NCBI RefSeq assembly: GCF_000208865.1
Contig: NC_018398.1
Location: 1,054,001 to 1,118,000, forward strand
DNA length: 64,000 nt
DNA from: Neospora caninum Liverpool
Taxonomy: Eukaryota > Apicomplexa > Conoidasida > Eucoccidiorida > Sarcocystidae
Direction: 5' to 3'
This document shows, one piece after another, positions 12,292 to 24,178 of this stretch. How positions within the stretch are numbered: the stretch's first letter is position 1; every line of letters starts with the position of its first letter. A program made the translations under genes and the position numbers. A model generated the notes under the pieces. That model ran no database searches and had not been told where the DNA came from. It saw only the letters and a program-made list of their open reading frames with translations.

Positions 12292-14427
12292 TCTCTACGC
12301 CTGTTGTCCGGCACGATAAAATTGTTCCGCTTCGCAGACATCAGGCATAGGCCCGCGGAAGAAAGGCGCAAAAGAAAACCACGAGGTGATAGTGCCGTGT
12401 CGGCTTTCTTTTGTTATGGAAAATCATCTAGTGGCCTGATACAGGATGCCCGTCTCGGCCACGTGATTGTGAACCTATGAACGTGTTGACGAAAGTTACC
12501 CTCCACTGATCGTCGCCGCCTGCAACGACTCGTGATGTCTCACGAGAATGCGACAAGCGATACAGAGAGAGGGACTCCTTTAAAAAACCGACGGCGAGGC
12601 AATGGGCTGAGGAACGCGTAATTCGGCTAGATATGGCAGCTACCTGATGGGGTCCATGCTCTGCATGGCTGTCGCTGCTCGCACGTTTTACAACACGGTG
12701 GCAGGTGAGGCATCTCCTCGTATTAGTTATCGTTAGCTTTCGTCCGGCTAGCGCACCCAAATGTTTCCAATTTGTACCAGTGAAGACGCCTTACAACCTG
12801 TGCGAAAGTGTCCTTTTTGAGTACAGATCTAGGTGGACCAAATCAGTGGGCTTGCACATGCCGGAACAGGTCGACTCTTAGTGCAGGAAGGCTTCGCATG
12901 ATTAGTAGACACCTGCTCGAACACCTACACCTCTATGGGGACAATAGAGAGTCGATGAACACCGGGATCCACACCACAACTGAACAGGGCACAATAGTCC
13001 CAGCCACACTGATGGCATTCAGCCACACCAAGAAGCCGGCACTCGGTAACACAAGGGTTTTTGCTGGAAATTCCACGCGGTTTCTCGAGTAGTCTCCCTG
13101 ATCGGGAGATGCAGTCAGAGCGGGATGCGCTCTCTTCCTGGATGTAACAAATATACTGAAATTGGTGGCCCATTTCACATGATCAGGCCACAGAGGAAGC
13201 CGAGGGGAGCATGACCGCAACATCAATATACGGAGGTCATTTGTCATGAGAGATGTCTTCCGACAGTCAACTTTCCACGTTCTTCTCATATCTCCTCTTC
13301 ATTGCACACCCACGGTCACGGGACTCTTGAACAAGACGTGTCAGGTCTGACGCCCGACTTTGCATGAGCGGTAATGTTACCGCTACAACAGGAACGCGAC
13401 AACTGCAGAGCAGCAGCCCTGTTCCGGTGTGCGATGGTGTGTGGTGCCGTTGTCCATGCCAATTGGGATAAAGAAGAAAACAGGGGGCGAAGTGCCGTTA
13501 ACGATGCAAATATGTGATACAGATAAAATTGAGTTTCAACGTGCCAGTTCGATCCGCTAATCCCAGCTATAAAAACTCAACTACGCACACTATGAGACAC
13601 CGTAGCTCCAAGTGCTAAAAAATAGCGGGTCATGTAACATGGAGATGACTATCTATAGAGAACAACGAATATGGTCCGGTGATATTTTGTCTGACCGGGT
13701 ACACCGTACGCGCGTCAGGGAAATCGCCTGGCAGTTTAAGCAAATCTGCGATTGTGTGTGGGTTTCAGAGCCAGTCGAGCGGTGTTAACAGGCTACCACC
13801 CAGCAGTCCAGTGGGGTGGTAGGGTACAGCAATCATAAAGAACTTGGTTATCTGTATCTCATAACTGGAGTCTCGCGAACTACACTCTGATACGTAAAAG
13901 AAGCAATACAAGCCCGATGTGAGACAGAAGCAACACAGAACCACCATCAGATCGTGGGAAGGTTTCGGTTTTCGTTCGCAACTGTTTTGCACAGGAACAA
14001 CCAGGATTTCAGGTATATTCCCTGCCACAACACAAAAATCCACCACCCATGGACCCCACAGGTCACCACATTTGATCACGCGTAGCATGTCGCCAGTCGA
14101 CTGCTGGTCTTCCGAAAAAACCATAGCACAGTGGGGTCTGTTCGTATTTGTGATGACGTTGAACCGGCCTGAAGAAGGAGAAAGTGAAGGCACGGTTCAT
14201 GGAAAACGAAGTAATTGACCTACAGTGTGCAGCAAGGGAGCATGCGCGAACTCAGAAGCGCCTGTCTAACACGGCGATTACCGTGAGCCTGCGTGGGAAG
14301 TGAACCGGTCACGCCATTGGTGCTACACAGGCATTCCAAGCGGTACTTCATGACACCTGTTAATGATACCGTGAGACCGGAACGACCCACCTAACGCAAC
14401 CAGTCCTGGAAAACGTGTACAACAGAT
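12292..14427. other. Intergenic region upstream of the myosin gene
   Basis: About 2.1 kb between the myosin ATG and the stop codon of the next gene on the same strand. It should contain the myosin promoter and the 3' UTR of the membrane-protein gene. I see only short overlapping frames on both strands, no recognisable domain and no simple repeat of note. Confidence 0.55.
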
Positions 14428-15492
14428 TTAAACCAGCCGGCGAATCTCCTCAAGCTGCGAGGAAATTCGGCCGGCTAAAAGGAATGAAAGAGCCCCACAC
14501 AATAGGGCGATGACAACGTGCAGACTGATGACGCAAGCCGTACCATAGTAGAACGCGACTGCTTTCCAGTGTTGGCATCCCACCTGCGTTTCACGATCTG
14601 CTATGACAAGGTTTCTGGTCGCCTGGACAAGCACGTAAATTCCCCAACCGGCAGTGACAATGTCAACGAACGCCATGCTGAGTGTGACCACTGCTGCAAT
14701 AGTCCAGTATTGCTCGGTTCCCCATGTCTGACAAGAGAGGACCGAGAAGTAGAACAACATGGTGAAAGCTACAGCTGTGCGCAATCACCACAGGAAACAG
14801 CAGAAGAAAAAGCGCGCACAGGATGGAAGAGCATTTATGTGAATGTCTGCACTGTAACTGGGTGGCGTGGCCCACGTAGCTGCCTTCGGGTACTGCTACT
14901 CTGCATGTACCCAGATTAATGCACGTGGGAACGGACACACTCGTAGGAAACAGGAAAGGACAAGTTCCAGAACGACTATAGCCAAGGATCTGGAACCTCA
15001 GCGCAATAATACATGGCAACGTAAGCCTAATGGCTGCGGCCATATCTTTGCCCATCACCCCGAAGACCGCGAAACACAGGACTGCCAGGACTGCCTGCCA
15101 CCTCAGCAAGTCTGCTGTTCGACCTACCTCCACATACTCCGCAGTACGCGGAGCTGACCAAGAGCGTTTGACAAGACATGTCAGTAATGCTGGGAAACGC
15201 AAATGTGAAGGCTGAAGCACAAAACAAGAAAAGATGTGTAGCTACGAGCGCTAACATCCAGTGCGGGACAGGATTGCTGATCAGCGGTGCAGGCCCGCCG
15301 CCTGCAGGCTTCGACCAGAGATACTTGAACATCATTTTGGCTATCAACAATCTAACATGACGAAAACATGAAGACGGAAACCGCCACACACAGGCCTCCT
15401 TGGCATCTCATGTTGTTGACGACCAGATCCACCTCTACTTGTTCACCCACACCTTCGGTGTCGTGGGCCGTCGACTGGTTGTCGTCCCCCCG
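14428..15492 (-). CDS. Multi-pass membrane protein, unknown family, 5' end unresolved
   Basis: Three exons fit together in frame on the minus strand: 15492-15357, 15189-14911 and 14774-14428 (stop). The last junction is well supported: a GTACAT donor in phase 1 joins a gcacag acceptor that restores the frame of the final exon. The first junction is less sure; it uses a weak GTTAGA donor, and an alternative acceptor at 15211 also keeps downstream phase. Exon one follows a good acceptor (ttttgtcatctag), so at least one more 5' exon should exist near 15.5-16.3 kb. The product has about five hydrophobic spans, including LAVLCFAVFGVMG, AVAFTMLFYFSVLSC, VTLSMAFVDIVTAGWGIYVL and VISLHVVIALLCGALSFLLA, and ends in a short charged tail (SSQLEEIRRLV). 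I do not recognise the family. It could be a lineage-specific membrane protein. Confidence 0.45.
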
Positions 15493-18400
15493 CTAGATGA
15501 CAAAACAAGACAGCGAATCAAGTACCACGGTTCACTGAGTTTCTGTGCCAGTCATACAAATCATGTTGGGATGCTAACACGCTCACTACAACATCAGAAC
15601 ATCAATCTAGTTCTACAACCGCGCTGTTTGACAAGGGTAATCACAGTCTACGAAATGCAACAGGCAGCTAAGCCAAGATCGACACTAAATGGTATGATCA
15701 ACAACCAACAATGTGCTCTGAAATGTCTTGAACAGACCACCAAAGCAGAAGAGTGAATTAACGGACCGACAGCAACTTTACCGAGCAACGCGACGGGAGA
15801 CGCGGACGTCACGAGCTGACAGTTCGCTGCGCGACCAAGGATAGAGAGATGCGTGAGCGTCGCTTGAATTATTGGATGCGGAAACTGCCAATGAACCCGT
15901 AGACAAAAGCTACCTGGAAAAGGTGAAGGTTGCACTGGCGAAATGTTTACCCCAATCAGCGTTTTGCAAAAACAGTTAACATCGTGCATGCATATGCAGT
16001 GACCAGACGTGTCCGAAAATGTTGATTTCAAGCCACTCAGCGCGGTTAGCAAGCCACGTTCCCCCTGCTGGTCGGTGTTCAAGACCGCTCCCGAGCGGAA
16101 ACAGCTTGTTTGCCTTGCAGACGCAGTTGGCATTGTTTGCATGACTGCGACAGGCAACAATTGCCAGAAACAAATTCTGTCCTACTCTGCGGACGTTGGG
16201 ACCGTGCCTGCCGCCGGTGATTGTCGATCGCTCACAGGGTGTCAGATTTCCGGGCACATACAACCAGAATATTTAGCTCGGTACTTGCTCAGCTGCAAGC
16301 AGAGACTACACGTCATACGCGACTGATCTTTTTGCGGGCCAGAGAAGTTAAGGCAGCAATACTAAAACGCGGCACAAATTTGTTAGTGCGTAGTCTCTGT
16401 TTTCCTTACAGCAGCTATGCGCGGCAACCTGCGCCGGATAGAGAAGTGAAGACTCCATCTGTGACCGGTTCCCTGACGATCATCAGAGTCGGTACTCCCT
16501 GATCTCTGACTGATATGGATGTGCTGTCGGCCATGCGTCTAGGAACTGGTTTGCATAGAGCAGTCGATATTGTGGGCGCCCTCTGAAGGTGGTCCAATAG
16601 CCGGTAAGCGGTTGCCGAGAGAGTAGAGTTTCCATTCATTTCCTCCGTTCCCCTCCTCTGCACGTTGGCCTTGCTGGATCAAATGGGGGGTCCGCGAGAC
16701 TGGGAGGCATCGTCTGAGTCAGGGAACGCCCTCCGGAGTCAATGTACCGTTCCGAAGCTTGAGGAAACTTTTCCGGAGCAGGCATCTGTGCAGACACCCC
16801 CCCTCCCCCAACTGAATAACTGATGACTTCAAATGAACAACAGGTCGTTCGCCGTCTCCTGAGAACCAACCTCGCTGCGTGCCCATGGATCTGACCGCCT
16901 CAGTCAAACTCAATTTACAGAACGCTCTTGCGTGAATATGGAACCTATTTGACAGGGAGCCACTGTATAGTCCGGAGGCCCCTCGTGCAAGTCCGGCATC
17001 ATACTTCACTGAGGAAGCTGCCTGCTTTTATTTGTCTCGAAGGGGTTTGATTTGTCTCTGTGTCAGGTGGATGCGAATTTTCTCATGCAGTCTAACTAGT
17101 AGTTTCAAGCTCCAGCCAGAGTGCGTGATAGAATGAAAGAATCAAGTGCATCTTCAACTCGAGAGATTTTTGTACCGTTCCGCCACTAGAATAGTCCTTC
17201 GCCCCCCAGGCTGACCGTATTCTGGTGTTTCAGCAACATTTTTCCTTTTGTGAAATGCTGACGGGTTGCATGTTCACCGGCTGACCGAGAGACTTCTGGC
17301 AGCAAGTCTGCAGGTGTCCTGTTCGAGGCCTTGAAGCACTGGCGACACATTGTGAAGAGGCACTCTGATACGAACCCATAATGAAAGGGAACGGGGCATG
17401 AATGTGAAGTAGATGAGGTCGTCGTGGTGGGGATATTCGGGCTTGTATAGATATTTTCCAGTTGATATGGTTGCTGCCGCGCAGATTCACCAGTGTGTAA
17501 TTATGCACCCGTCGAATCGCGCTAGATGTTTGGGAATGTTAGTCTTTGTATCAGTAAATGTATAGGAGTCGAAATTCTTAAGCGGTTTGCCACCGCGCTC
17601 ACCGTCCCCCCTGCTCCTCGCGTGGACCCGCTTCACAGGCTTGTACAGCCTTTGTTCTTAGCTACACTGCAGTATATCACTAGTCAAGCAAGTTTTTTTG
17701 AAGTGTTGTTAATGAAGAAGCAGCCCTCGCTGATGTGCATCCTTAGATCTAGGCCAGGAAAGAAGGGCTTTATTTGTTCGCTCACCTGATTCGTCTGTCA
17801 ATACAGATTGCCGTGCTACAAACTGGGCAGCATACCGAATAAAACGCGTTTCAGCTTCTACCTGTCTGCCTCATTTTTCGGGAAAGAACAAGTGAAAGCG
17901 TGATTGTCGCGTCTGGAGAACGAAGGCGATGATGTGTAATGTTGCAGAACAAGCGCAAATGGCACAGGCGGGGACCAGAGGGACGACAGGAAGCCGTCAG
18001 CCTTAAAGAAATATTCATAAAAAATATCCTCATGGCATATGACAGGAGAAAGGATTATTCGGCGGAACTTGCAGGAACGAGCTAACGCTTTCTGCCAGGG
18101 AACCTCAAAACTCGTCACTTGGTGGACCACGCAGAAAATTATACACAAGCCGCCCTGTCGCGAGACGCAGTGCGCTGGAAAGAAAGCAAATCGGCTTGGT
18201 AGTTCTCTTGCCAAGAAAAAACCCACGTTCCGTCTCTAGTTGCGTTCTTTTCCATGTTGCTGACTCCTTTCCACGGCGATCGCCTGCTGAATGTTTTATT
18301 CGAGAGCATGCGTCACTTTCCGTGGTGTTTGCAGCAACTGTGTGGTATTCGTGTGCACTGTTAGCGTCTAGCAGCGCGGAGGGGAGGTTCACGCTCAACT

Positions 18401-19855
18401 GGACATGGCCTCATCGTCCGGGTCGTTGACCAGTTAGCACGCGAGTTATTGAGGATTCGTCTCTTTTGCAACAGAAACCTACTCCTTTCTGGAGGATTCA
18501 TTGGCTTCATTGAGACATAAAAAAGTAGAACTGAGTCGTCTCGTTCTGTCCATGTTCCGTCTGCCTTGTTCCCTGTTCCGTTTCCTGGTGACATTTTCCC
18601 AGAGAGTCGTAGTGCGCTGGGCATGCCAGCCGAAAACGCTAACCGTTGCACATGCATTTTTCCCTTGTTGATCCCATTTCTTTGCCCTACAGAATTCTGA
18701 ATTAAGGTCGGCATTAACGCTGCCTGCTGCTATTCGCGAGGATGGAGTTGTTTTGCCGCTGTTTACGCTCCCCTTCTCATACTTGTATGGGTTGCAGACT
18801 CACTGGCGATGAGGTCACTCCGATGTTCTCTCGATTCCATGCCGTCTGAAGAAGCGATTATGGAGGGGACGGGTGAAGAGGGAGCCTGGTACTGGGTCTG
18901 CTTGTTTATAAAAAGCTGACTCGATTTGGCACAAGTTCAGGTCTTTCAAACCGCTGCGGATGGCGACGGCTAGTCCGGAGAGAAACCGGGAGAACTAACC
19001 CGCTGTAGGGGTTTTCTTAGTTCTTGTGGAAGTGAACGAGGCGTTTCTTTTCTCTGATCCGTTCTTACCATTCACACTTCTGTCTTTCGAATCCATTGTT
19101 TAACATAATCGGCAAGGCTCTTTTCCGAACTTATTGTGCCGGCGCCTTCGTTGCCCCTGGGAAGCTGACGCATCGCATTTCTGTTTGGACCGTGCCATAA
19201 TTTTTGGGAAGGGAAGCCACCTCGCTATCCTTTTCGGTTCATAATTCTCTTGTGTTCTGAAGATATTGCCTCTGGTCTTAAAAATTGGTTCAGTCGCCCA
19301 TTTTGTGCAGAGGGGAGAGATTTCCAAAGACATCAAATTTTGGGGGGTCCACAGCTCAGCGCTGAATAAGCAAACAGGACACCTCTGCATCTCCTTTCGG
19401 AACTGGCAGAGGAAACACACTCGTGTGAATGGGTGATCCTTTGCGTTCTCCTTCCCCTCTTCCGTCCCGTTCTTCCTTCTTTCGCGAACATGTTGCAGCT
19501 GCCGCCGATCTATCTGGTGATTCGTTCTTCTTTCCCTCCTGTGTCTACCTGAATTTCCTCCAGCGCTCTTTTCCTCTGCTTTTCTGCCGTTATCGAGTGT
19601 CTTTCGTTTCGCATCTTCCTTTTTCCGCACATCTCGCTGCGGGCCCCTCTCGTTTGTACCTTGCTTTGTGTAGTGGTTCGTCCCGTTCTGCAACGCTCCC
19701 TCTGTCTGTCTTTTTGTCTTCACCTCTTTCCTCTGCCTTCTTTCCGTGCTCGCTACCTGTTTCACATTCTTACATTTTCTCCCTGTTCTAGAAACATTAC
19801 TTTGTGTTTCTCTTCTGCCTTCCTACTCTGTCACGTTCTTTTCTTCCTTTCCCGC
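15493..19855. other. Divergent intergenic region, membrane gene / SPEC3-like gene
   Basis: Probably contains the missing 5' exon(s) of the minus-strand membrane gene (an open ATG-started frame lies at 16142-15900 minus) and the promoter and leader of the SPEC3-like gene. From about 19430 to 19855 the + strand is strongly pyrimidine-rich and leads directly to the SPEC3-like ATG. No other gene could be supported. Confidence 0.45.
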
Positions 19856-21175
19856 ATGGCAGCGAATGTCGTTGCCGGGGCCGTCTGCTGCTGCTCGGTA
19901 AGCGGTGGCCTCCCGGACCGCAGATGATATCCGCGACAATGGCAACACTCCACACATAAAGTCCTCAGTATATATAGGTGAAAACTCATGTTACGTGTTT
20001 ACCTACAACAAAATCCATTCACACCGCTGTCAATTTGTAATAGATTCGTAATTGGATCTGCAGGTGCTCTTTCTCAACTAGGCGTTCTCTGCTTGATGTC
20101 TCTCTTGGCCTCAGACAAAAAATATCAAACGGAAGAGTGTGTTTGTTCAACAGTACACAGATAACTGTACCGGCGTACTCTGTACTTGCCGCACACACCT
20201 GCCCCCGCCTTTCCAATGAAGTGCGCACGATTACATTTGTGTACTTTTTATCCATGTGTAGTGGTGTGGTCGACTCTGTCTCTTGGTTGCTGTCTCGTTT
20301 CTCCTCGTACCGCTTTGCCTCTACCGGGCAACAACCGAGTCTGCGATCTGTCTCTCTTTTGCTTTGTCCTGTGTCGCTGACCTTTCCAGTGGCAGTGTGT
20401 TTTTTTCGCCTCACTCGCTGCATGCGTTCTGGCCTTCTCTTGGTTCCCTGTTCGGAACCTGTTCCTTCAGGTCCCGTATCCAAAGACGCGCGCAGAACGG
20501 CGAATTTTGCTCTGCGGCGGTTTGCTGAATATTTTGCTGCCATGCGGCGTGGGCTCGATTGTCGCGGGTTGTTGCATGCGCGATAACCAGTTGATCAACA
20601 CCGGCATCTTGCAGCTTCTCTTGACGCTGCTGCTGGTAGGCGTTGTTTGGTCGATCATCTACGGCATCATGATGGTGTTGAATGCCCTGTCTGCGCCCGT
20701 CAAGTCTTCTTCTCCACCTCCCGCCTGCTGCGTGGAAGTGGCCGACAAGGCCAGCATGTACCAAGCATCCTACGGCGTTGAAGCGAACATTCTGCAGAGC
20801 TCCCCTTCCCGGGGGTCCACGTCGGGAGCACAGCGTCTCTCTGGACAGTTTCCAGAGTATTCGCTCAACGCCTACCCTTCGCAACACTTTGTTCGAAGTG
20901 AAGTCACGCGAACCGGCGAGACCTGCCGTGACCCTCTGCACTCTGCAAGATCACACTCTCTGACAACTTCCCCGTCCGGTGCGGTAACGGTTTCTCCGAG
21001 ATCATCGGTTGCACAAGCCGTGGCTGGGGCTGCGCAAGTAGGGAGCGGCGGAGAAGGCAAAACAGGGAGGTCACAGACAGAATCCCGACAAGACGAGTCG
21101 CAAACAACTGGCGTGGGCGTTCCGCCGTTTTCGCCACTCATGCTCGAGGAAGGACGCGGGGCGAAACAGACTTGA
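19856..21175 (+). CDS. SPEC3/Stum-like two-span membrane protein
   Basis: Two exons, 19856-19897 and 20471-21175, joined in phase 0 (GTAAGC donor, gttccttcag acceptor), give a 248-residue protein. The 14-codon first exon encodes MAANVVAGAVCCCS. The second continues VPYPKTRAERRILLCGG and then LNILLPCGVGSIVAGC, the characteristic hydrophobic segment of the SPEC3/Stum family (sea-urchin SPEC3, Drosophila Stum). A second span follows (ILQLLLTLLLVGVVWSIIYG). The three adjacent cysteines before the first span are candidate acylation sites. From about residue 85 the rest is polar, Ser/Pro/Gly-rich and probably disordered. In animals the family is linked to cilia and mechanosensation; its role here is unknown. 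The splice junction was chosen because it restores the family motif exactly at the exon border. Confidence 0.75.
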
Positions 21176-22940
21176 GAGGGAACGAGGAGCAAGAGGTGAA
21201 CGGCGCGCCCTGACCCAAGACGCTTCAGGTTCATGTGACTCCACAAGTTCGAAGCGGGCCGTACAGCGGGAAAAAAAGAAAAAACCACCCAAGCACACCG
21301 TGCACCCCCACGTACCCCTCGCGTTTGATGTAGATCCACGGCACCTGCTCGCCAGCGTGACAGAAACGTCTCCAGACTAAACATACATGCCAACATTGAA
21401 AGATACACCTACAGATGGTACTCGTACATAGATACCTACGCCGTAGTCTACCGATGCCTACGGGCATCTTCATGGACTTGTTTTGATGTGGGGAAGTGAG
21501 AGGAAGAAGGCACTGGGGAAAGGCGGAGGAAAACAGGTTCGGAGAGACACACATGCACGTGAGGGAGGGAGAAGCAAGGGACGAAGGATGTTTCCGAAAA
21601 TTTTCAGCATCGTCAGACTTACTAGAGTCAAGACGAGAACGATGTCGTGAGACTCGTCCGTTGCAAGGCAGAATCCGTAGACAGCGTCTGCTTTTTCGGG
21701 AGTCGTACACGAAGTTGATCTATACGATATCCGGATAGACACATGCATATATATATATATATATATGCGTTTTGCTACATGCGAATGTGCGTATATGAGA
21801 AGAGAACACGTGTATGTGTATATGGCTATTTAGATGCAAGTGCCTGTGGTACAGAATTGTGTATTCGGTTTTCTTCGAGAGAAGTATATAAGCTGTGCGA
21901 AGCGGGATTGTTTCGTAAATCAACTCTTTTCGTAATGCAGACTTCTTGTGTGCGTGTGGTGAAGTAATGAATTAAGTGAATCGGTACTTTGAGTCAGAGC
22001 AAAGGCCAGATACCTTCGATGGCCTACCAAAATAGCAAACTCGGTTAGGCTGTGACACGCGTGCTCTACCGATGTGCATATATTGAACTCTAAAGACGGT
22101 CACTGTCCTTTTCTCGTTTACGACTGCCACTGTCGTTGCTGGACACTCAACTACAGAAGCGAGCCCCACTGACATGGCCACACGAGGAAACGAATTTTAA
22201 CCGAGTCCTTTGATGCTTACATCCCAGGATAGGCTATTTCGCACCAGATTTGCAGATAACAATGTGGGAAGTTACGTACAAATATCGAAGCTACCCAATT
22301 CTTTTCGTGACGAGTCTCTATCCGGTGTCGCGAAGCAGTGGGGTCCGCACCACATGGCATCAGCAATCCTCTTCAGACAAGGGAGAATTCCTACACAATG
22401 ATATGTTCACTCAACGATTAAATGCTTGTATCTGGAGTCCCTGCAGTTCTACATGCAGGCGATTACTCGTAGAAGAGCTCGTCAAGCGAGTGCGCGTGTG
22501 ACGAAATGACACTAGACACGGACCGTGTAGTCCATATCTAGCGCGCCAGTATGCTCTTGCGTTGTGCCTACATTCTGTTTCATGTCACGATACTTGCCTC
22601 TAGTCGAATCCTGTCGTCTGTGGACAGAGGTTCCTCGGCTCTCTTGCAGAAAACAAATTAACAGAAGAGGTCGTAGAGAGCGGAAACTACCGGCGGATCC
22701 TGTGACGTTTTACGCTTCGTTTCTCGATGCCTAGTCTGCAGATATCTTACTTTTTACTAGGCGTCTGCTAGAAATTCGAATTCCTAGAAGCGTAGACCGC
22801 GCAAGGGACTTCTGGGTCACAGAACCACAGTGGGGGCGCAACGATCGAACCTATACTTATATATATATATATATGCATCGATAGAGATAGATAGATAGAT
22901 ATGAATACGGGTGGACACAGATATTTGTATTTTTGCATTT
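21176..22940. other. Intergenic DNA after the SPEC3-like gene
   Basis: Presumed 3' UTR and spacer. It contains a short (TA)n run at about 21747-21768 and a TA/GATA simple repeat at about 22855-22903. Reading frames are short and unsupported. Confidence 0.55.
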
Positions 22941-23430
22941 CCAGCAGATAGGTCTGTGTATGATTCGGCACTTCTTGCAAATACTGTACCAAGGTGTTCG
23001 TCGCAAAATCCCCGCTCAGCTCGCGCGACTTCAGGCTGCTTGGATTCTTTGTAAGTGAAGCGAGTTATCATCGCTCTAGGAAATTGCCTCTCGAGTTTGG
23101 TTTTTCAGCATATAGGTCGGTGTATGACTAAGTACTTCTTGCAAATACTGTACCAAGGCGTTCGTCGCAAAATCCCCGCTCAGCTCGCGCGACTTCAGGC
23201 TGCTTGGCTTCTTTGTAAGTGAAGCGAGTTATCATCGCTCTAGGAAATTGCCTCTCGAGTTTGGTTTTTCAACATATAGGTCGGTGTATGACTAAGCACT
23301 TCTTGCAAATACTGTACCAAGGCGTTCGTCGCAAAATCCGCGCTCAGCTTGCGCGACTTCAGGCTGCTTGGATTCTTTGCAAGCGAATCGAGTTATAATC
23401 GCTCTAGGAAATTGCCTATTGAGTTTTTCT
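22941..23430. repeat. 164-bp tandem repeat, three copies
   Basis: Three head-to-tail copies have anchors (ggtcggtgtatgac-like) at 22951, 23115 and 23279, exactly 164 bp apart. Copies share a conserved core running from the anchor through cttcttgcaaatactgtacc, ttcgtcgcaaaatcc and ggctgcttgg to gctctaggaaattgcct. Copies 1-2 and 2-3 differ by few substitutions. The third copy diverges at its right end. No open frame is maintained, because the period is not a multiple of three, so it is unlikely to be a coding repeat. Confidence 0.93.
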
Positions 23431-23605
23431 GCCAAAAATGCAACGCATCTAAAGTTTTGTTAAGCTTTTCTGGAATTGTGTCGATTGGCCCTTGCAGCCA
23501 GTCTGGTTTGACAGGGTTCGCAGAAAGCCTCGGGAAGCGGGGCAACAGTACTGAAGGGTACCTGTTTGGGGTGCTCCGTCACCAGGTAGGTTTCAAGATT
23601 TAGCG

Positions 23606-24178
23606 ATGTCCACGAGATCTCCGAGGTTCTCCTTCTCGTCGCGGTCTCTTTTTTCGCCGGTCTACATCCCTGAAACTGGACGTGGAACTTTACTGCTTTT
23701 TCGCCTACATCGACACCTGCGTGTCGACTGCACAGTTACGTCGAAAAAATATGATTCAATCGATCAGAACCCTCATGTTTGGGTAACTACAGCCGTCTCG
23801 TCAAAACCTAGTGTTTACCACGGCTGCTGTTCGAAAGGAGACCGCTTTTCTTGGGTCGGCTCTGGACATGACCCGTTGAGACTGGTCCCTGTCCTCGTCC
23901 GCTCTCGTTTGCTTTGGAGGCGTCGGAAAGGACTTGTTTCGTCGGGATTGTGTCGAGCGCATGGACCTCTCGGAAGAGCTCTTCGTCAACTTGTCTCCTC
24001 CTCTCGTGTGCCTGGAGATGCCTGCTTCATCGTCTTGACTGAAGAATCCCTGGAGATACAGTTGGGGGAACCGGGATCCTCTCTGTCTATTCGCATTGTG
24101 TCGGTGGTGCCTTTTCCGCAAAGGTTGCGCGCATCTTTGTTGACAGATGCTTTGCTTGTGCAAGAAGTTCCTGCCTAG
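23606..24178 (+). CDS. Unassigned ORF, 190 codons, doubtful
   Basis: An ATG-started frame beginning MSTRSPRFSFSSRSL, serine/arginine-rich at the start, with a mixed C-terminal half including DACFIVLTEESLEIQLGE. It matches no family I recognise. The antisense strand is also open over much of its length, which lowers confidence. It lies directly after the 164-bp repeats and far upstream of the CDPK gene, so it could also be part of a long leader transcript. Confidence 0.18.
   Translation: MSTRSPRFSFSSRSLFSPVYIPETGRGTLLLFRLHRHLRVDCTVTSKKYDSIDQNPHVWVTTAVSSKPSVYHGCCSKGDRFSWVGSGHDPLRLVPVLVRSRLLWRRRKGLVSSGLCRAHGPLGRALRQLVSSSRVPGDACFIVLTEESLEIQLGEPGSSLSIRIVSVVPFPQRLRASLLTDALLVQEVPA

Noticed and set aside
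15027..15389. Hydrophobic peptide LALVATHLFLFCASAFTFAF as a transmembrane exon
   Set aside because: Most of its hydrophobicity comes from the polypyrimidine tract of an acceptor (ending near 15190 or 15212), and the frame runs into non-matching sequence. Treated as intron.
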